Part shown: positions 18,734-27,972 of the stretch, one piece after another
Position numbering within the stretch: position 1 is the first letter of the stretch
Layout of the letters: each line of letters opens with the position of its first letter
Assembly: GCA_004293675.1 (NCBI GenBank)
Contig: READ01000024.1
Location: 35,980-99,979 of the forward strand
From: Betaproteobacteria bacterium
GTDB lineage: Bacteria; Pseudomonadota; Gammaproteobacteria; Burkholderiales; Casimicrobiaceae
Length of the DNA stretch: 64,000 nucleotides
Direction of reading: 5' to 3'
Made by a program: the position numbers and the translations under genes
The notes under the pieces: generated by a model
Told to the model about the DNA's origin: nothing
Seen by the model: only the letters and a program-made list of their open reading frames with translations
Databases searched by the model: none

Positions 18734-19342
18734 ATGAAAACCATCTCTCTTGCCATCATCGTCGCTGCTGCTGTGACCACGCTAGCTGCGACGGCGCAGC
18801 CGCAGTTTCCCCCAAACAAACCCAATCTACCCACTCCACCCCAGCCGGTCCGCGGGCTAACGGTCAAACCCGATTTGACCGTCATGAGCATCAAGCCACG
18901 GATGTTGGGCGCCGTGCCCTACGCCTATGTGTGCGTGAAGAATTCTGGTGGCGCAAACGCCGGTCCGTTCAATGTGACATTGACGATGGGTGCGCCCGCA
19001 CCAACCGGATCGCCACCGATTTCGTGGATCACGCTGGTGGGCGATATGAACTACGCACCGGGTGCTTCCGCAGGTGGCTTCACCTGCAACGATTTCCGCT
19101 TGCCAGGAAATGCGCTGCCCAACTGCGTAAAGTACACCGCACGCGCCGACAGTGGCAACGTGATTGCCGAGAGCAATGAAGCGAACAATATGCTCGAACA
19201 CTTGGGCGCTTGTCTAGGCGAACCGCCGCTGCCTGCCAGCAAGCCTAAACTTCCCTTGACAGATGCTCCACAGATCAAACCCGTGAGTCCGATTCCAGAT
19301 CCAGGTTGGGCTCCCCGCCCAATTCTCGGTCCTCGTCCCTAG
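18734..19342 (+). CDS. Small exported CARDB-like protein
   Basis: About 202 residues. The signal peptide is AIIVAAAVTTLAATAQP. It is followed by a proline-rich linker, a CARDB-like Ig domain (PDLTVMSIKP to ESNEANNMLEHLG, with the typical acidic NE-NN closing motif) and a Pro-rich tail. Cysteines at VCVKN, TCNDF and NCVKY suggest disulfides. ATG 18734 has AGGATCGCC before it and begins the signal peptide. Related in layout to the protein at 1642-2220. CARDB domains are generally adhesion or structural modules in bacteria; the specific role is unknown. Its stop TAG (19340) lies within CCTAGG at the start of a short palindromic AT-rich stretch. Confidence 0.75.
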   Translation: MKTISLAIIVAAAVTTLAATAQPQFPPNKPNLPTPPQPVRGLTVKPDLTVMSIKPRMLGAVPYAYVCVKNSGGANAGPFNVTLTMGAPAPTGSPPISWITLVGDMNYAPGASAGGFTCNDFRLPGNALPNCVKYTARADSGNVIAESNEANNMLEHLGACLGEPPLPASKPKLPLTDAPQIKPVSPIPDPGWAPRPILGPRP

Positions 19343-19358
19343 GCAAGCTTTATTAGGC

Positions 19359-21155
19359 CTAGCGAAATGCGCTCGGACCACGCGGCATCGAGGCGGCAGC
19401 GCCCGGTTCGAGCGCCACACGCGGGAGTTCGCTAAAGAGCGGATGCGCTGGAAACTCCCGCGCACGAGCGGCAATGAATGCGGCCCGCTTGGGCTGGCCT
19501 TCGCGCAGCAAACTGCGTGACCAAGCCACCATGAATCGCTCGTCAATGATCGCGCGGGCGGGGCGTTGAAACTGTGACAGCGCCGCTTCGTCCCCGGCGA
19601 GCATGATTGCGGCGTAGTCGCCGTAATAGCCATAGAGCCAATGCCGCTCAGCTTGTTTTGCGAGCCTTATCGCGCGCTCGGTTTCGGCGGCGTTCCGGTA
19701 AATCTGTACTACGTTCAGATAGCCGCTCACCGCCCAAAAGAGGGCGGCTAAACCCACAACCGAAATAGCGGCAGGCCAATAGGACTTGACCGATCGGGCG
19801 ATGATGGCCGTCGCCTCGCCGTCGCGTTGCGGCGAATGAGCGGGTGTCACGAGCAACGTGAGCACCAGCGCCGAGGGCAGCAAAAAGTGCGCAAACCACA
19901 GCGGATATTCAAACAAGCTGTGAGTCAACACCACGCCGAGCATTCCCAACGCAATCCAGCGATAGCGGCCGATCGCGCTGTGTTGGTTGAAGCGCTCCGC
20001 AGCAATGGCCATGACGAGCGCGCCCAAAATCAACACGGTTAGCGGCAAGCCCAGCTCCACCGCGAGCTGTAGCGGTAGCGAATGCGCATGATCGAAAAGG
20101 TTCGGCGTGCGCTCAGCAAACGGCGTGAGCGTCCAAGCGAAATTAAGTTGCCCAAAACCCACCCCAAGCCAAGGTTCGGTGGCGCACAGCGTCAGCACAT
20201 CGCGCCAGAGCGACAGCCGCTGCGATGTCGAATTGAGCGGCCCTTCGCGCAGTAGCGTGATCCACATCACCGAGAGCAGGGCGAGGGCCATGACCGCGGC
20301 GCAAACGACCAGCGCGAGCATCACCCAATGCCGCTTGAGCGGGCGCTGATGTACGAACGCCATGGTGATTGCAATGAACACAATGGGCAGACCCAACCAC
20401 CCCGAGCGCGATCCTGTGGCTACCAGTACGATCAGTAGCGCGATCATGGCAAGCGCGAAGGCGGTGCGCGCGCCAGTGCTTTCACGAACTTGCTTGGCAA
20501 ATAGTGCCAGCGCGAGCATGCCCCACAGCGTGAGTGTGGCCAGCAAATTGGGTTGCCGCAAATTACCAAACGCGCGATCGTCGGCGCGACCAGCGATCCA
20601 CACTTCGTCGTACCAATGCGGCGCGACACTTTGCAAGAGCGCGACGAACGTGTTGTAGCCCGCAGCCAAAAGCAAGCCCATGGCGCACGCGGCAAACCAT
20701 CCGCCGATCCAGGCGCTGGGAACGCGCTGGGCAAGCGATGCCATCGCCAGCACCATCGCCAACGCCGCCGCGCTGGGTGCAACAACATACAGGGGCGAGC
20801 GCTGCGTTAAAACGCTCATGGCCACAGCCAAGCCGAGTAACCCCCAGATGGCTAAGTTCGCCCACTGCGCACGGCTTCGGACAGCGCCGCTTGGTTGAAA
20901 GCTCGCCAGCACCAAAAGCACCACGCACCACAAGCCCAAGCTCAGCGCTTGGCTCACGAACGCGGGCTGCGGTGGCAATTGGTAGGCGATGCACAGAGGC
21001 AGCCCCACGGCAAGCGCCGTAGTGACGTAGAGCGCGATTCGTTGGCGAGCTGACCCCGTGATTGAGTTTTTGGTGGGCACCGCCCCGTGATCGTGGGTGC
21101 GGCGCGATGGTGCGCGCGATTTGCGCTCTCGGGGTTGGCTCATGGTGTTAACCAT
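19359..21155 (-). CDS. PglL/Wzy_C-type O-antigen ligase family membrane protein
   Basis: A 598-residue polytopic membrane protein with about 11-12 predicted helices and a C-terminal soluble region. Signature segments: RQPNLLATLTLWG, ATGSRSGWLGLPIVF and LFDHAHSLPLQLAVELGLPL. These match the PglL branch of the O-antigen ligase superfamily (PglL_A and Wzy_C_2), which moves a lipid-linked glycan onto lipid A or onto pilin/proteins in the periplasm. No pilin or glycan-synthesis genes are nearby, so the substrate is open. The start may be ATG 21155 or ATG 21143. A long basic N-terminus precedes the first helix. Confidence 0.85.
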   Translation of the reverse strand: MVNTMSQPRERKSRAPSRRTHDHGAVPTKNSITGSARQRIALYVTTALAVGLPLCIAYQLPPQPAFVSQALSLGLWCVVLLVLASFQPSGAVRSRAQWANLAIWGLLGLAVAMSVLTQRSPLYVVAPSAAALAMVLAMASLAQRVPSAWIGGWFAACAMGLLLAAGYNTFVALLQSVAPHWYDEVWIAGRADDRAFGNLRQPNLLATLTLWGMLALALFAKQVRESTGARTAFALAMIALLIVLVATGSRSGWLGLPIVFIAITMAFVHQRPLKRHWVMLALVVCAAVMALALLSVMWITLLREGPLNSTSQRLSLWRDVLTLCATEPWLGVGFGQLNFAWTLTPFAERTPNLFDHAHSLPLQLAVELGLPLTVLILGALVMAIAAERFNQHSAIGRYRWIALGMLGVVLTHSLFEYPLWFAHFLLPSALVLTLLVTPAHSPQRDGEATAIIARSVKSYWPAAISVVGLAALFWAVSGYLNVVQIYRNAAETERAIRLAKQAERHWLYGYYGDYAAIMLAGDEAALSQFQRPARAIIDERFMVAWSRSLLREGQPKRAAFIAARAREFPAHPLFSELPRVALEPGAAASMPRGPSAFR

Positions 21156-21580
21156 AGCGGAAGCGGTAAATTTTCCATTCGGATCGACCCAGGTATATAG
21201 CTTTTTCGATTAACGCCTTTTTAAATAAGGGGTTAGAGATCTTTCTACTTAATTTCACTAAAAGGTATAGATGTTGTTTTTGCTTTATTTAACAGAGCAG
21301 TCGTGAATAAAGCCGTATGAAATTGATCGCGAACGACTTGTTGTGACGGTCGTGGGCCGCGCGGCTCATCGATTCGAGCGTTCCCAGTGAGTGAACGCAA
21401 ACTTCGTTGTCAAACGGTCGATGCTCAGTTCTAAATGGGCGGGAAATTTCGTGAGCATATGTCTCGAATTGGCGACAAGCCGTGTGTCAATTGAAAGTGT
21501 TCACTAACTAAGGTGAGTTAAAATCGCTTTACCTTGACAGCCCCGCGCTGTCAAAATAGCGCAAAGGACTGAGAAAAAGC
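21156..21580. other. Divergent spacer with AT-rich element and hairpin
   Basis: A 425-bp divergent spacer without a supportable gene. It holds AT-rich element copy c (21198-21293) and, just before the next gene, the perfect inverted repeat TTGACAG-N7-CTGTCAA at 21534-21554, which may be a regulator site or hairpin in the 5' leader of the IPTL-tailed protein gene. Confidence 0.55.
21198..21293. repeat. AT-rich intergenic element, copy c
   Basis: The left end TAGCTTTTTCGATTAACGCC leads into a palindrome centred on TTTTTAAATAAGG. The right end near TTTGCTTTATTTAAC is weakly matched. A degenerate copy of the family described at 31564-31685. Confidence 0.5.
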
Positions 21581-22528
21581 ATGGTTGTAGTTCGGAGGTT
21601 GGTGCATTGTGTTGCTCACGTAGCTGCGATTGGATTCGCTTCCGTGACGCTGCTTGCGCACGCCCAGCCCTTCGGTTACTCAGTGCGCAGCGAAGTCGAC
21701 GACCGTTTGTATCGGATCAATCTGGCCACAGGTGCCGCCGAGCAACTCGGTGCGACCGGCTTCGGCAAGATCGAAGGCTTGGCGCTTAATGCCGCGGGCG
21801 AACTCTTCGGCGTCCACCTCACCGCCGCCCAGCCCGCGCAGATCGTCAAATGCTCCACCACGACCGGTGCATGCACCTTGGTGGGCTCGACCACCATTAC
21901 CTCGGGTAGCAACGCCGGACTCGCCTTCAGCGCCTCCGGGCAACTCTACTTGGGCATGAGCTCTGTCGTGTTCACCATCAACACGACCAGCGGCGCGGCG
22001 ACAGCGCTTAGTACTTCGTCCGGACTCGCTATTTCGGGGCTTGCGTCGGGCGCGGTGACCGCGCAATGTGCAAGCGGTGTCTACGCGCTGGCTGGAAATG
22101 CAGACGCTGGCAAGTTCTACTGTGCCAACACCACAACGGGTGTGCTCACCTTGCTGGGATCGCTGAGCGGTTTGACGACCACGACAGCCATTGACGGTGG
22201 CATTGACGGCGATCGAACGACCGGCGTTGTGTGGGGCATCACCAATCCGTCGGACAGCAACGCGCCCGCGCAGATTTTCTACGTCGTACCCGAAACCTTG
22301 GCGAAGTCGGCGTTCACGCCTGTCACCTTGAGTGGGGTGCCGATTGGCGGCTTTGAGAGCTTGGCGGTCGAACCGTCGTCGGCGGTTGTTGGACCGGCGC
22401 GAATCCCAACGGTATCTACCTACGGCTTGTTGGCGGTTGGCTTCGGACTATGCGGCTTTGCGTACACTGCGCTGCGCCGTCGCGAAGCAGAGCTCCGCGC
22501 TAAACAGACCCGCGTCACACCTCGCTGA
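21581..22528 (+). CDS. Exported protein with IPTL-CTERM-type sorting tail
   Basis: A 315-residue protein. The N-terminal signal peptide ends near LLAHAQP. The body is beta-rich with repeated blade-like segments (YRINLATGAAEQLG, VFTINTTSGAATALS, FYCANTTTGVLTLLG) resembling a beta-propeller. The C-terminus has the sorting signature IPTVSTYGLL, a transmembrane helix (VGFGLCGFAYTAL) and the basic cluster RRRE. This is a variant of IPTL-CTERM, a tail processed by exosortase-like systems in biofilm-forming proteobacteria. The exosortase gene is not in this window. Surface or extracellular matrix role inferred. Confidence 0.75.
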   Translation: MVVVRRLVHCVAHVAAIGFASVTLLAHAQPFGYSVRSEVDDRLYRINLATGAAEQLGATGFGKIEGLALNAAGELFGVHLTAAQPAQIVKCSTTTGACTLVGSTTITSGSNAGLAFSASGQLYLGMSSVVFTINTTSGAATALSTSSGLAISGLASGAVTAQCASGVYALAGNADAGKFYCANTTTGVLTLLGSLSGLTTTTAIDGGIDGDRTTGVVWGITNPSDSNAPAQIFYVVPETLAKSAFTPVTLSGVPIGGFESLAVEPSSAVVGPARIPTVSTYGLLAVGFGLCGFAYTALRRREAELRAKQTRVTPR

Positions 22529-22544
22529 TCGCGATCCCACGCCG

Positions 22545-23339
22545 CTAGCGGTGAAACAATTCCGCTAATGCCGTACCCGGTTCCGGCGCTCGCATAAACG
22601 CCTCACCGACCAAAAACGAATGCACATTGTGCAACCGCATGTAATCAACGTCGGCGCGGCTCAAGATGCCGCTTTCTGTGATGACGCGTTTTTCGTGAGG
22701 AATGCGTTTCAATAAGTCGATCGTCGTCGAGAGTGAAACGTCAAACGTGCGCAGGTCTCGATTGTTGATGCCGACGAGTGACGTTTTAAGCGTTAACGCA
22801 CTCTCCAGTTCCGCCGCGTCATGCGATTCCACCAGGACGTCCATGCCCAGTTCCGTAGCCAACGATTCCAGCGCCTGCATCTGATGCAACTCGAGCGCGC
22901 CAACGATGAGCAGGATGCAATCCGCACCCATCGCCCGCGCTTCGAACACTTGATACGGATCGATGATGAAATCTTTGCGGATGACGGGCAACGAACACGC
23001 GGCACGCGCCTGTTTCAGAAACTCAGTCGAGCCTTGAAAATAGGGCGCATCGGTGAGCACGGAAAGACACGCCGCGCCGCCAGTCTCGTAGCTCTTCGCA
23101 ATTTCGGCTGGCACGAAATGTTCGCGCAACACGCCTTTGCTCGGGCTCGCCTTTTTGATTTCGGCGATTACACCGCTGCCGCCCGCCACAATCGTTGCTT
23201 CGATTGAGCGCGCGAAGCCACGGCAATCGCGCCCTGCTGATTCGGCCTCGGAGCGGATGGCGGACAGCGGTTTGGCTCGCATCGCCGCAGCGATTTCGTC
23301 GTGTTTGGTGGCGATGATTTTGTTGAGGATGTCGCTCAT
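22545..23339 (-). CDS. trpC: Indole-3-glycerol phosphate synthase
   Basis: About 264 residues, a TIM-barrel enzyme converting carboxyphenylaminodeoxyribulose phosphate to indole-3-glycerol phosphate in tryptophan synthesis. Motifs: [13 protein letters not shown] with the substrate-binding/catalytic Lys, [34 protein letters not shown] and ITESGI. ATG 23339 was chosen over an upstream in-frame start because it matches the usual N-terminus ([12 protein letters not shown]). Last gene of the minus-strand trp operon, separated from trpD by a strong hairpin repeat. Confidence 0.96.
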   Translation of the reverse strand: MSDILNKIIATKHDEIAAAMRAKPLSAIRSEAESAGRDCRGFARSIEATIVAGGSGVIAEIKKASPSKGVLREHFVPAEIAKSYETGGAACLSVLTDAPYFQGSTEFLKQARAACSLPVIRKDFIIDPYQVFEARAMGADCILLIVGALELHQMQALESLATELGMDVLVESHDAAELESALTLKTSLVGINNRDLRTFDVSLSTTIDLLKRIPHEKRVITESGILSRADVDYMRLHNVHSFLVGEAFMRAPEPGTALAELFHR

Positions 23340-23387
23340 CAGTGGGGCTTCTCTCGTTCGCGCGCCGGAGCGCAAAGGTGACACGTT

Positions 23388-23462
23388 TCTGTAGGAGCGG
23401 TTCCACCGCGATCACCGGTCTACGTAGGTGACCATCGCGGTGGAACCGCTCCTACAGCGAGT
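23388..23462. repeat. Hairpin repeat, TGTAGGAGCGG family
   Basis: Inverted arms CTGTAGGAGCGGTTCCACCG and its complement enclose about 25 bp between trpC and trpD. A second pair of this family lies at 28663-28738 and a single arm at 30242-30263. The element would fold in the trp mRNA and may lower trpC expression or protect upstream message. Confidence 0.85.
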
Positions 23463-23476
23463 CCTTTGTCGTAGGT

Positions 23477-24511
23477 TTATGTTTTGCAGGTCTGCGTAAA
23501 CGCCGCAAACTCGTCGACTTTCTTCCGCGCCGCGCCCGAAGACACCGCGTTGCGTGCCAGCTCAATCCCGTCACGCATCGTGGGTGTGACATTGGCCGTG
23601 GAGAGTGCCGCGCCAGCATTCAGAAGCACCACGTCTAAAGCAGGAGAGACCTTACCCTCAAGCGCCCCAAGCAGCATGGCCTTTGATTCCTCGGGCGTGT
23701 CGACACGCAGATTTCGCGTCGCACTCATCGTGAAGCCAAAGTCCTCGGGGTGAATTTCGTACTCGCTGATCTTGCCGTCTTTGAGCTCGGCCACCAACGT
23801 GGAAGCACCCAAGGAAATTTCATCCAACGAATCGCGACCGTGAACGACCATCACGTGCTTCGCGCCCAATCGCTCCATCACCCGAACTTGAATGCCCACT
23901 AAATCAGCGTGGAAGACACCCATCATCGTGTTCGGCGCGCTCGCTGGGTTGGTGAGCGGACCGAGGATGTTGAAGATGGTTTTCACACCGAGTTCGCGAC
24001 GAACGGGCGCGATCGCTTTCATCGCCGAATGATGATTCGGGGCGAACATAAAACCGATACCAACGTTGCGGATGCTCTCAGCAATCTGATCGGGAGTCAG
24101 CATGATGTTGACGCCTAAGGCTTCCAATACATCAGCGGCTCCGCTGCGCGATGACACGCCGCGATTACCGTGTTTGGCGACCTTCGCGCCCGCTGCCGCA
24201 GCAACGAACATCGACGCGGTGGAGATATTGAAGGTGTGCGACAAATCGCCACCCGTGCCGACGATGTCCACCAAATGCGGTTCGTTCGAAACGTTGACTT
24301 TCGCTGAGAGCTCACGCATCACTTGCGCCGCTGCCGCGACTTCGCCAATCGTTTCTTTCTTAACTCGAAGGCCCATCAGAAACGCTGCCGACTGCGCCGG
24401 CGTGAACTCGCCCGCCATGAGTTGCCGCATGAGCGCAAGCATCTCATCGTGAAATATTTCACGATGTTCAACGGTGCGCTGGATCGCTTCTTGAATCGAA
24501 ATAGGAGGCAT
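23477..24511 (-). CDS. trpD: Anthranilate phosphoribosyltransferase
   Basis: A 344-residue enzyme that joins anthranilate and PRPP. The family motifs are intact: [20 protein letters not shown] (PRPP loop), [22 protein letters not shown] (anthranilate site) and [22 protein letters not shown]. Normal length. It lies 13 bp downstream of trpG on the minus strand within the trp operon. Confidence 0.97.
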   Translation of the reverse strand: MPPISIQEAIQRTVEHREIFHDEMLALMRQLMAGEFTPAQSAAFLMGLRVKKETIGEVAAAAQVMRELSAKVNVSNEPHLVDIVGTGGDLSHTFNISTASMFVAAAAGAKVAKHGNRGVSSRSGAADVLEALGVNIMLTPDQIAESIRNVGIGFMFAPNHHSAMKAIAPVRRELGVKTIFNILGPLTNPASAPNTMMGVFHADLVGIQVRVMERLGAKHVMVVHGRDSLDEISLGASTLVAELKDGKISEYEIHPEDFGFTMSATRNLRVDTPEESKAMLLGALEGKVSPALDVVLLNAGAALSTANVTPTMRDGIELARNAVSSGAARKKVDEFAAFTQTCKT

Positions 24512-24524
24512 AACGAACCTTAAC

Positions 24525-25088
24525 TCAAAGACTTAAAAAATTACGCAACAGATCATGGCCGTATTCGGTGATGATCGATTCAGGGTGGAATTGCACACCC
24601 CAGACAGGCAGCGTTTTGTGGCGCACACCCATGATCTCGCCATCGTCGCTCTCCGCAGTGATCGATAGTGCTTTGGGCAGTGTCGCGCGCTCAATCACTA
24701 GCGAGTGATAGCGAACCACCGTGTAGGGCGTTGGGATATTCGAAAAGCAATCTTGACGATTGTGCGTGATCACTGATGTCTTACCGTGCATCACACGTTT
24801 TGCACGAATGATGTTTCCGCCAAACGCGGCGCCAATACTCTGATGACCCAAGCACACGCCGAGTAGGGGAACTTTTCCAGCAAACTCTTTGATAAGCGGC
24901 ACTGAAATACCCGCTTCGTTGGGCGTACAAGGTCCTGGCGACACTACGATACGTTGGGGCTTTTTTGCTGCAACACCCGCTAGATCAATCGCGTCATTGC
25001 GAATGACTTCAACGTCTTGCCCGAGCTCACCAAAGTATTGCGCTAAGTTGTAGGTGAAGCTGTCGTAGTTGTCGATGATAAGAATCAT
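24525..25088 (-). CDS. trpG: Anthranilate synthase component II, glutamine amidotransferase
   Basis: A 187-residue class I glutamine amidotransferase supplying ammonia to TrpE. Catalytic Cys in [15 protein letters not shown] near residue 79, oxyanion region [12 protein letters not shown], and the His-Glu pair in [11 protein letters not shown] near residue 170. Its ATG overlaps the stop of ltaE by 4 bp, so translation is coupled. Followed by trpD after 13 bp. Confidence 0.96.
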   Translation of the reverse strand: MILIIDNYDSFTYNLAQYFGELGQDVEVIRNDAIDLAGVAAKKPQRIVVSPGPCTPNEAGISVPLIKEFAGKVPLLGVCLGHQSIGAAFGGNIIRAKRVMHGKTSVITHNRQDCFSNIPTPYTVVRYHSLVIERATLPKALSITAESDDGEIMGVRHKTLPVWGVQFHPESIITEYGHDLLRNFLSL

Positions 25089-26116
25089 GCGTTTACCCCA
25101 GCAAAATACTCGCTCACCGCTGCGACAAAACGATTGACGTCATCACGATTGACATCTAGATGCGTCACCAAGCGCGCGGAATATGCGCCTTGCATCAACA
25201 TGCCTTTCGATGCCATGAATGTCTCCAGCGGCTTCGCATGCGCTTCTGGCAATTGCAGAAACACCATGTTGGTTGCTTGCGAAAGCACCTTGACCTGCTC
25301 GATCTTGGTTAACCCAGCCGCCAGCGCCTCAGCATTCGCATGATCCTCGGCCAAGCGCGCAACATGATGATCGAGCGCATAGATCGACGCCGCCGCCACA
25401 TAGCCCGATTGCCGCATGCCACCGCCGAGCATCTTTCTCCAACGATACGCCTTGTCGATCAGCGCTCGATGACCAACCAGCACGGCACCGATGGGCGCGC
25501 CCAAGCCTTTCGATGTGCAAATTGAAACAGTATCAAACGGCTTGCAAATCTCGGCGATGGAAACGTTTGATGCAACGGCAGCATTGAATGCGCGTGCACC
25601 ATCGAGATGAACGCCCAGTCCCTTTTCGCGGGCAAGTGCGGTTGCCTCGTTCACGTACGCCATCGGCAGAGCGCGTCCGCTCCAAGTGTTCTCAAGCGCC
25701 AGCAAACGCGTACGAGCGAAGTGCGCGCCGAGTCCCGGTCCGTGGGGTTTGATCGCTGCGGCGATTTTCGCTACAGGAATCGTGCCGTCGGATTCGTTGT
25801 CAATCGGCTGCGGTTGAATGCTCCCAAGCACTGCGGCACCGCCGCCCTCCCAGCGATAGGTGTGCGCCATTTGACCGACGATGTATTCATCGCCGCGATC
25901 ACAATGCGCCATCAGCGCCGCGAGATTACTTTGCGTGCCGGAGGGAAAAAAGAGCGCAGCTTCTTTGCCGGTGCGCTCAGCAGCGATCGCTTGAAAACGG
26001 TTGACTGTTGGGTCGTCGCCCCAAACGTCATCACCCACTTCGGCGGCGGCCATTGCCGCTTGCATGGCGGGCGTGGGTCGGGTTACTGTGTCGCTGCGTA
26101 GATCGATGATTTTCAT
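25085..26116 (-). CDS. ltaE: Low-specificity L-threonine aldolase
   Basis: A 343-residue PLP enzyme of the aspartate-aminotransferase fold that splits L-threonine or L-allo-threonine to glycine and acetaldehyde. Motifs: [20 protein letters not shown] at the N-terminus, [19 protein letters not shown], and the Schiff-base Lys in [17 protein letters not shown] near residue 198. Normal length. It is inserted between trpE and trpG and overlaps trpG by 4 bp, so it is part of the trp transcript. A beta-eliminating lyase of the same fold is a less likely alternative. Confidence 0.92.
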   Translation of the reverse strand: MKIIDLRSDTVTRPTPAMQAAMAAAEVGDDVWGDDPTVNRFQAIAAERTGKEAALFFPSGTQSNLAALMAHCDRGDEYIVGQMAHTYRWEGGGAAVLGSIQPQPIDNESDGTIPVAKIAAAIKPHGPGLGAHFARTRLLALENTWSGRALPMAYVNEATALAREKGLGVHLDGARAFNAAVASNVSIAEICKPFDTVSICTSKGLGAPIGAVLVGHRALIDKAYRWRKMLGGGMRQSGYVAAASIYALDHHVARLAEDHANAEALAAGLTKIEQVKVLSQATNMVFLQLPEAHAKPLETFMASKGMLMQGAYSARLVTHLDVNRDDVNRFVAAVSEYFAGVNA

Positions 26117-26149
26117 ACAGCCTCCAGACGCGAGGGCATTGCTTTTAAG

Positions 26150-26264
26150 CGCTCCTCCCCCTTCAAGGGGGAGGTTGGGAGGGGGATGGGGTTTGCGTAC
26201 AGACTAATCACCGAAAACCATCCCCACCCTAGCCCTCCCCTTGAAGGGGAGGGGATCAATCTCC
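26150..26264. repeat. Paired inverted repeat, CCCCTTCAAGGGG family
   Basis: Two opposite arms of about 40 bp (26152-26190 and 26218-26258). Each has a CCTTCAAGG or CCTTGAAGG palindrome flanked by C-rich/G-rich runs and a GGGGATGG segment. It lies in the gap between trpE and ltaE, inside the trp transcription unit. Confidence 0.8.
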
Positions 26265-26288
26265 GCAACGTCGCGATACCCTGCGCGC

Positions 26289-27773
26289 TCACGATGCGCT
26301 CCCGTCCAATCCACGCTGCACCATTTCTGCAGCACGCAATACTGAGCGCACCTTTTGCAATGTCTCTTCCCATTCCTTTGTTGGCACTGAATCGTGGACG
26401 ATGCCTGCGCCTGCTTGTGCATAGAGCTTGCCGTCTTTAATGACGGCGGTGCGAATGGCGATACACATGTCCATGTCGCCTTGATAACTCATGTAACCGA
26501 CCGCGCCGCCGTAGAGGTTACGCTTGACTGGCTCCACTTCGTGAATGATTTCAACAGCGCGAATTTTCGGTGCGCCTGAGAGGGTGCCCGCAGGAAACGT
26601 AGCGCGCAGCACATCAATGTTTTTGACACCGGGTTTCAACGTCGCCTCAACGTTACTCACGATGTGCATAACATGCGAATAGCGTTCGATGACCATCTTG
26701 TCTTTCACTACGACGCTACCGATTTTGGCGATACGACCCACGTCGTTGCGACCCAAGTCAATGAGCATCACATGCTCGGCGACTTCCTTCTCGTCGGCGA
26801 GCAATTCTTCTGCGAGCGCATCATCTTCTTCGCGTGTAGCGCCGCGTTTTCGGGTGCCGGCGATAGGGCGCACGGTAACGGTGTCACCTTCTTTACGCAC
26901 CAAAATTTCGGGCGACGCGCCAACCACGTGAAAGTCACCGAAGTTGTAGAAAAACATGTACGGCGACGGATTCAAAGTTCGCAGCGCGCGATACAGCGAT
27001 ATCGGTGGCTCGGGGAAGTCCATCACCATGCGCTGTGATGGCACGACCTGCATGCAATCGCCCGCAGCGATGTAGTCCTTACAGATGTTGACGGTCGCTT
27101 CGTAGGCGGTCTGTCCGATTTGGGATGTAGCGTTGACGACGGTGGTGGCGTGTTGCAACGGCAATTTCGCTGGCTCGCGCATTTTTGCGCGCAGCTCGGC
27201 GAGTCGCGCTGTCGCTTTTGCAAACGCGTCGGGTTTCGCAGGATCCGCGTAAACGATCAGCGAGATGGTTCCCGACAAGTTATCGAACACGGCGAGCTCT
27301 TCGGTGAGCAGCAACAACACGTCGGGCACGTCCAGTTGATCGGGCTTGGGGTTCGATGCGTAGCGTTGGCTGATGCGTGGTTCGATATAGCCCGTCGTCT
27401 CAAAACCGAAGTAGCCGGTGAGTCCGCCCGCGAAACGCGGCAAGCCTGGAACTGTCGCCACCTTAAACTGCGCTTGATACGCGGCGATGTAGTCGAGCGG
27501 ATCGGCAACCGTTTGCTTGGTCGGACCAAATTCGGTGATGTGGGTAATCTCCTTACCACGCACTTCGATTCGGGATCGCGTGCGAAGTCCGATGAAGCTG
27601 TAGCGCCCAAAGCGCTCACCGCCAACGACCGATTCCAACAGGAAGGTGTAGCGATCATTGGCGAGCTTTAGGTAAATCGAGAGCGGCGTATCGAGATCCG
27701 CGAGCGTTTGTTCCACCAGCGGAATGCGGGTGAAGCCTTGCTGCGCGAGCTTTAAAAATTCTGATTCAGTCAT
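26289..27773 (-). CDS. trpE: Anthranilate synthase component I
   Basis: A 494-residue chorismate-binding enzyme making anthranilate with ammonia from TrpG. The N-terminal region carries the feedback-site element LLESVVGGERFGRYSFIG. The C-terminal catalytic part contains QVVPSQRM, RPIAGTRKRGATREED, LIDLGRNDVGR, GTLSGAPKIRAVEII and GAGIVHDSVPTKEWEE. Complete and of normal length. It is preceded by the Trp-rich leader peptide gene at 27886-27942, so expression is likely attenuated by charged tRNA-Trp. Confidence 0.97.
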   Translation of the reverse strand: MTESEFLKLAQQGFTRIPLVEQTLADLDTPLSIYLKLANDRYTFLLESVVGGERFGRYSFIGLRTRSRIEVRGKEITHITEFGPTKQTVADPLDYIAAYQAQFKVATVPGLPRFAGGLTGYFGFETTGYIEPRISQRYASNPKPDQLDVPDVLLLLTEELAVFDNLSGTISLIVYADPAKPDAFAKATARLAELRAKMREPAKLPLQHATTVVNATSQIGQTAYEATVNICKDYIAAGDCMQVVPSQRMVMDFPEPPISLYRALRTLNPSPYMFFYNFGDFHVVGASPEILVRKEGDTVTVRPIAGTRKRGATREEDDALAEELLADEKEVAEHVMLIDLGRNDVGRIAKIGSVVVKDKMVIERYSHVMHIVSNVEATLKPGVKNIDVLRATFPAGTLSGAPKIRAVEIIHEVEPVKRNLYGGAVGYMSYQGDMDMCIAIRTAVIKDGKLYAQAGAGIVHDSVPTKEWEETLQKVRSVLRAAEMVQRGLDGSAS

Positions 27774-27885
27774 ACATGTTCAATGGTCGATGAGCGGCGA
27801 TGTGGCATCGCGTTTTGTGGCTCAGGGTGGTGACGAAACTCGTTTCGGTTGTTGCACTTGTGGCGTGCAACGGGCGCAAATAGAT
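27774..27885 (-). promoter_or_regulatory. trp leader region with alternative hairpins
   Basis: The 112 bases between the leader peptide stop and trpE contain several stems: GTTGCAC/GTGCAAC (27851-27871), CGAAAC/GTTTCG (near 27834-27847) and GCGATG/CATCGC (27797-27811). Upstream, GGTGGC/GCCACC (27889-27905) covers Trp codons 13-14 of the leader. This layout fits attenuation. I did not find a hairpin followed by a T-run, so the termination step is unresolved. Confidence 0.5.
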
Positions 27886-27942
27886 TTAGGTGGCTTGACG
27901 CCACCAACCCTTTTGCCACCAAGAACCGTTGAGTTTGAACAT
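27886..27942 (-). CDS. trpL: trp operon leader peptide
   Basis: An 18-codon open frame: MFKLNGSWWQKGWWRQAT. Four of 18 residues are tryptophan, in two tandem pairs (codons 8-9 and 13-14). It lies 112 bp upstream of trpE, starts 31 bp after the gph stop, and the second Trp pair falls within a GGTGGC/GCCACC stem. This is the classic composition of a trp attenuator leader. A stalled ribosome at the Trp codons would open that stem. No strong ribosome site is visible. Given Trp's rarity, a chance origin at this exact location is unlikely. Confidence 0.85.
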   Translation of the reverse strand: MFKLNGSWWQKGWWRQAT

Positions 27943-27972
27943 GTGTTTGTCGTTACTTCGATTGCCGCGCTG

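Noticed and set aside
21534..21539. TTGACA as a -35 box for the IPTL-tailed protein gene.
   Set aside because: No acceptable -10 box at 16-18 bp downstream, and the hexamer is half of a TTGACAG-CTGTCAA inverted repeat very close to the start codon.
27797..27811. Hairpin GCGATG-CATCGC as the trp intrinsic terminator.
   Set aside because: No T-run follows on the minus strand, so it cannot be called a standard intrinsic terminator; kept only as part of the leader structure.
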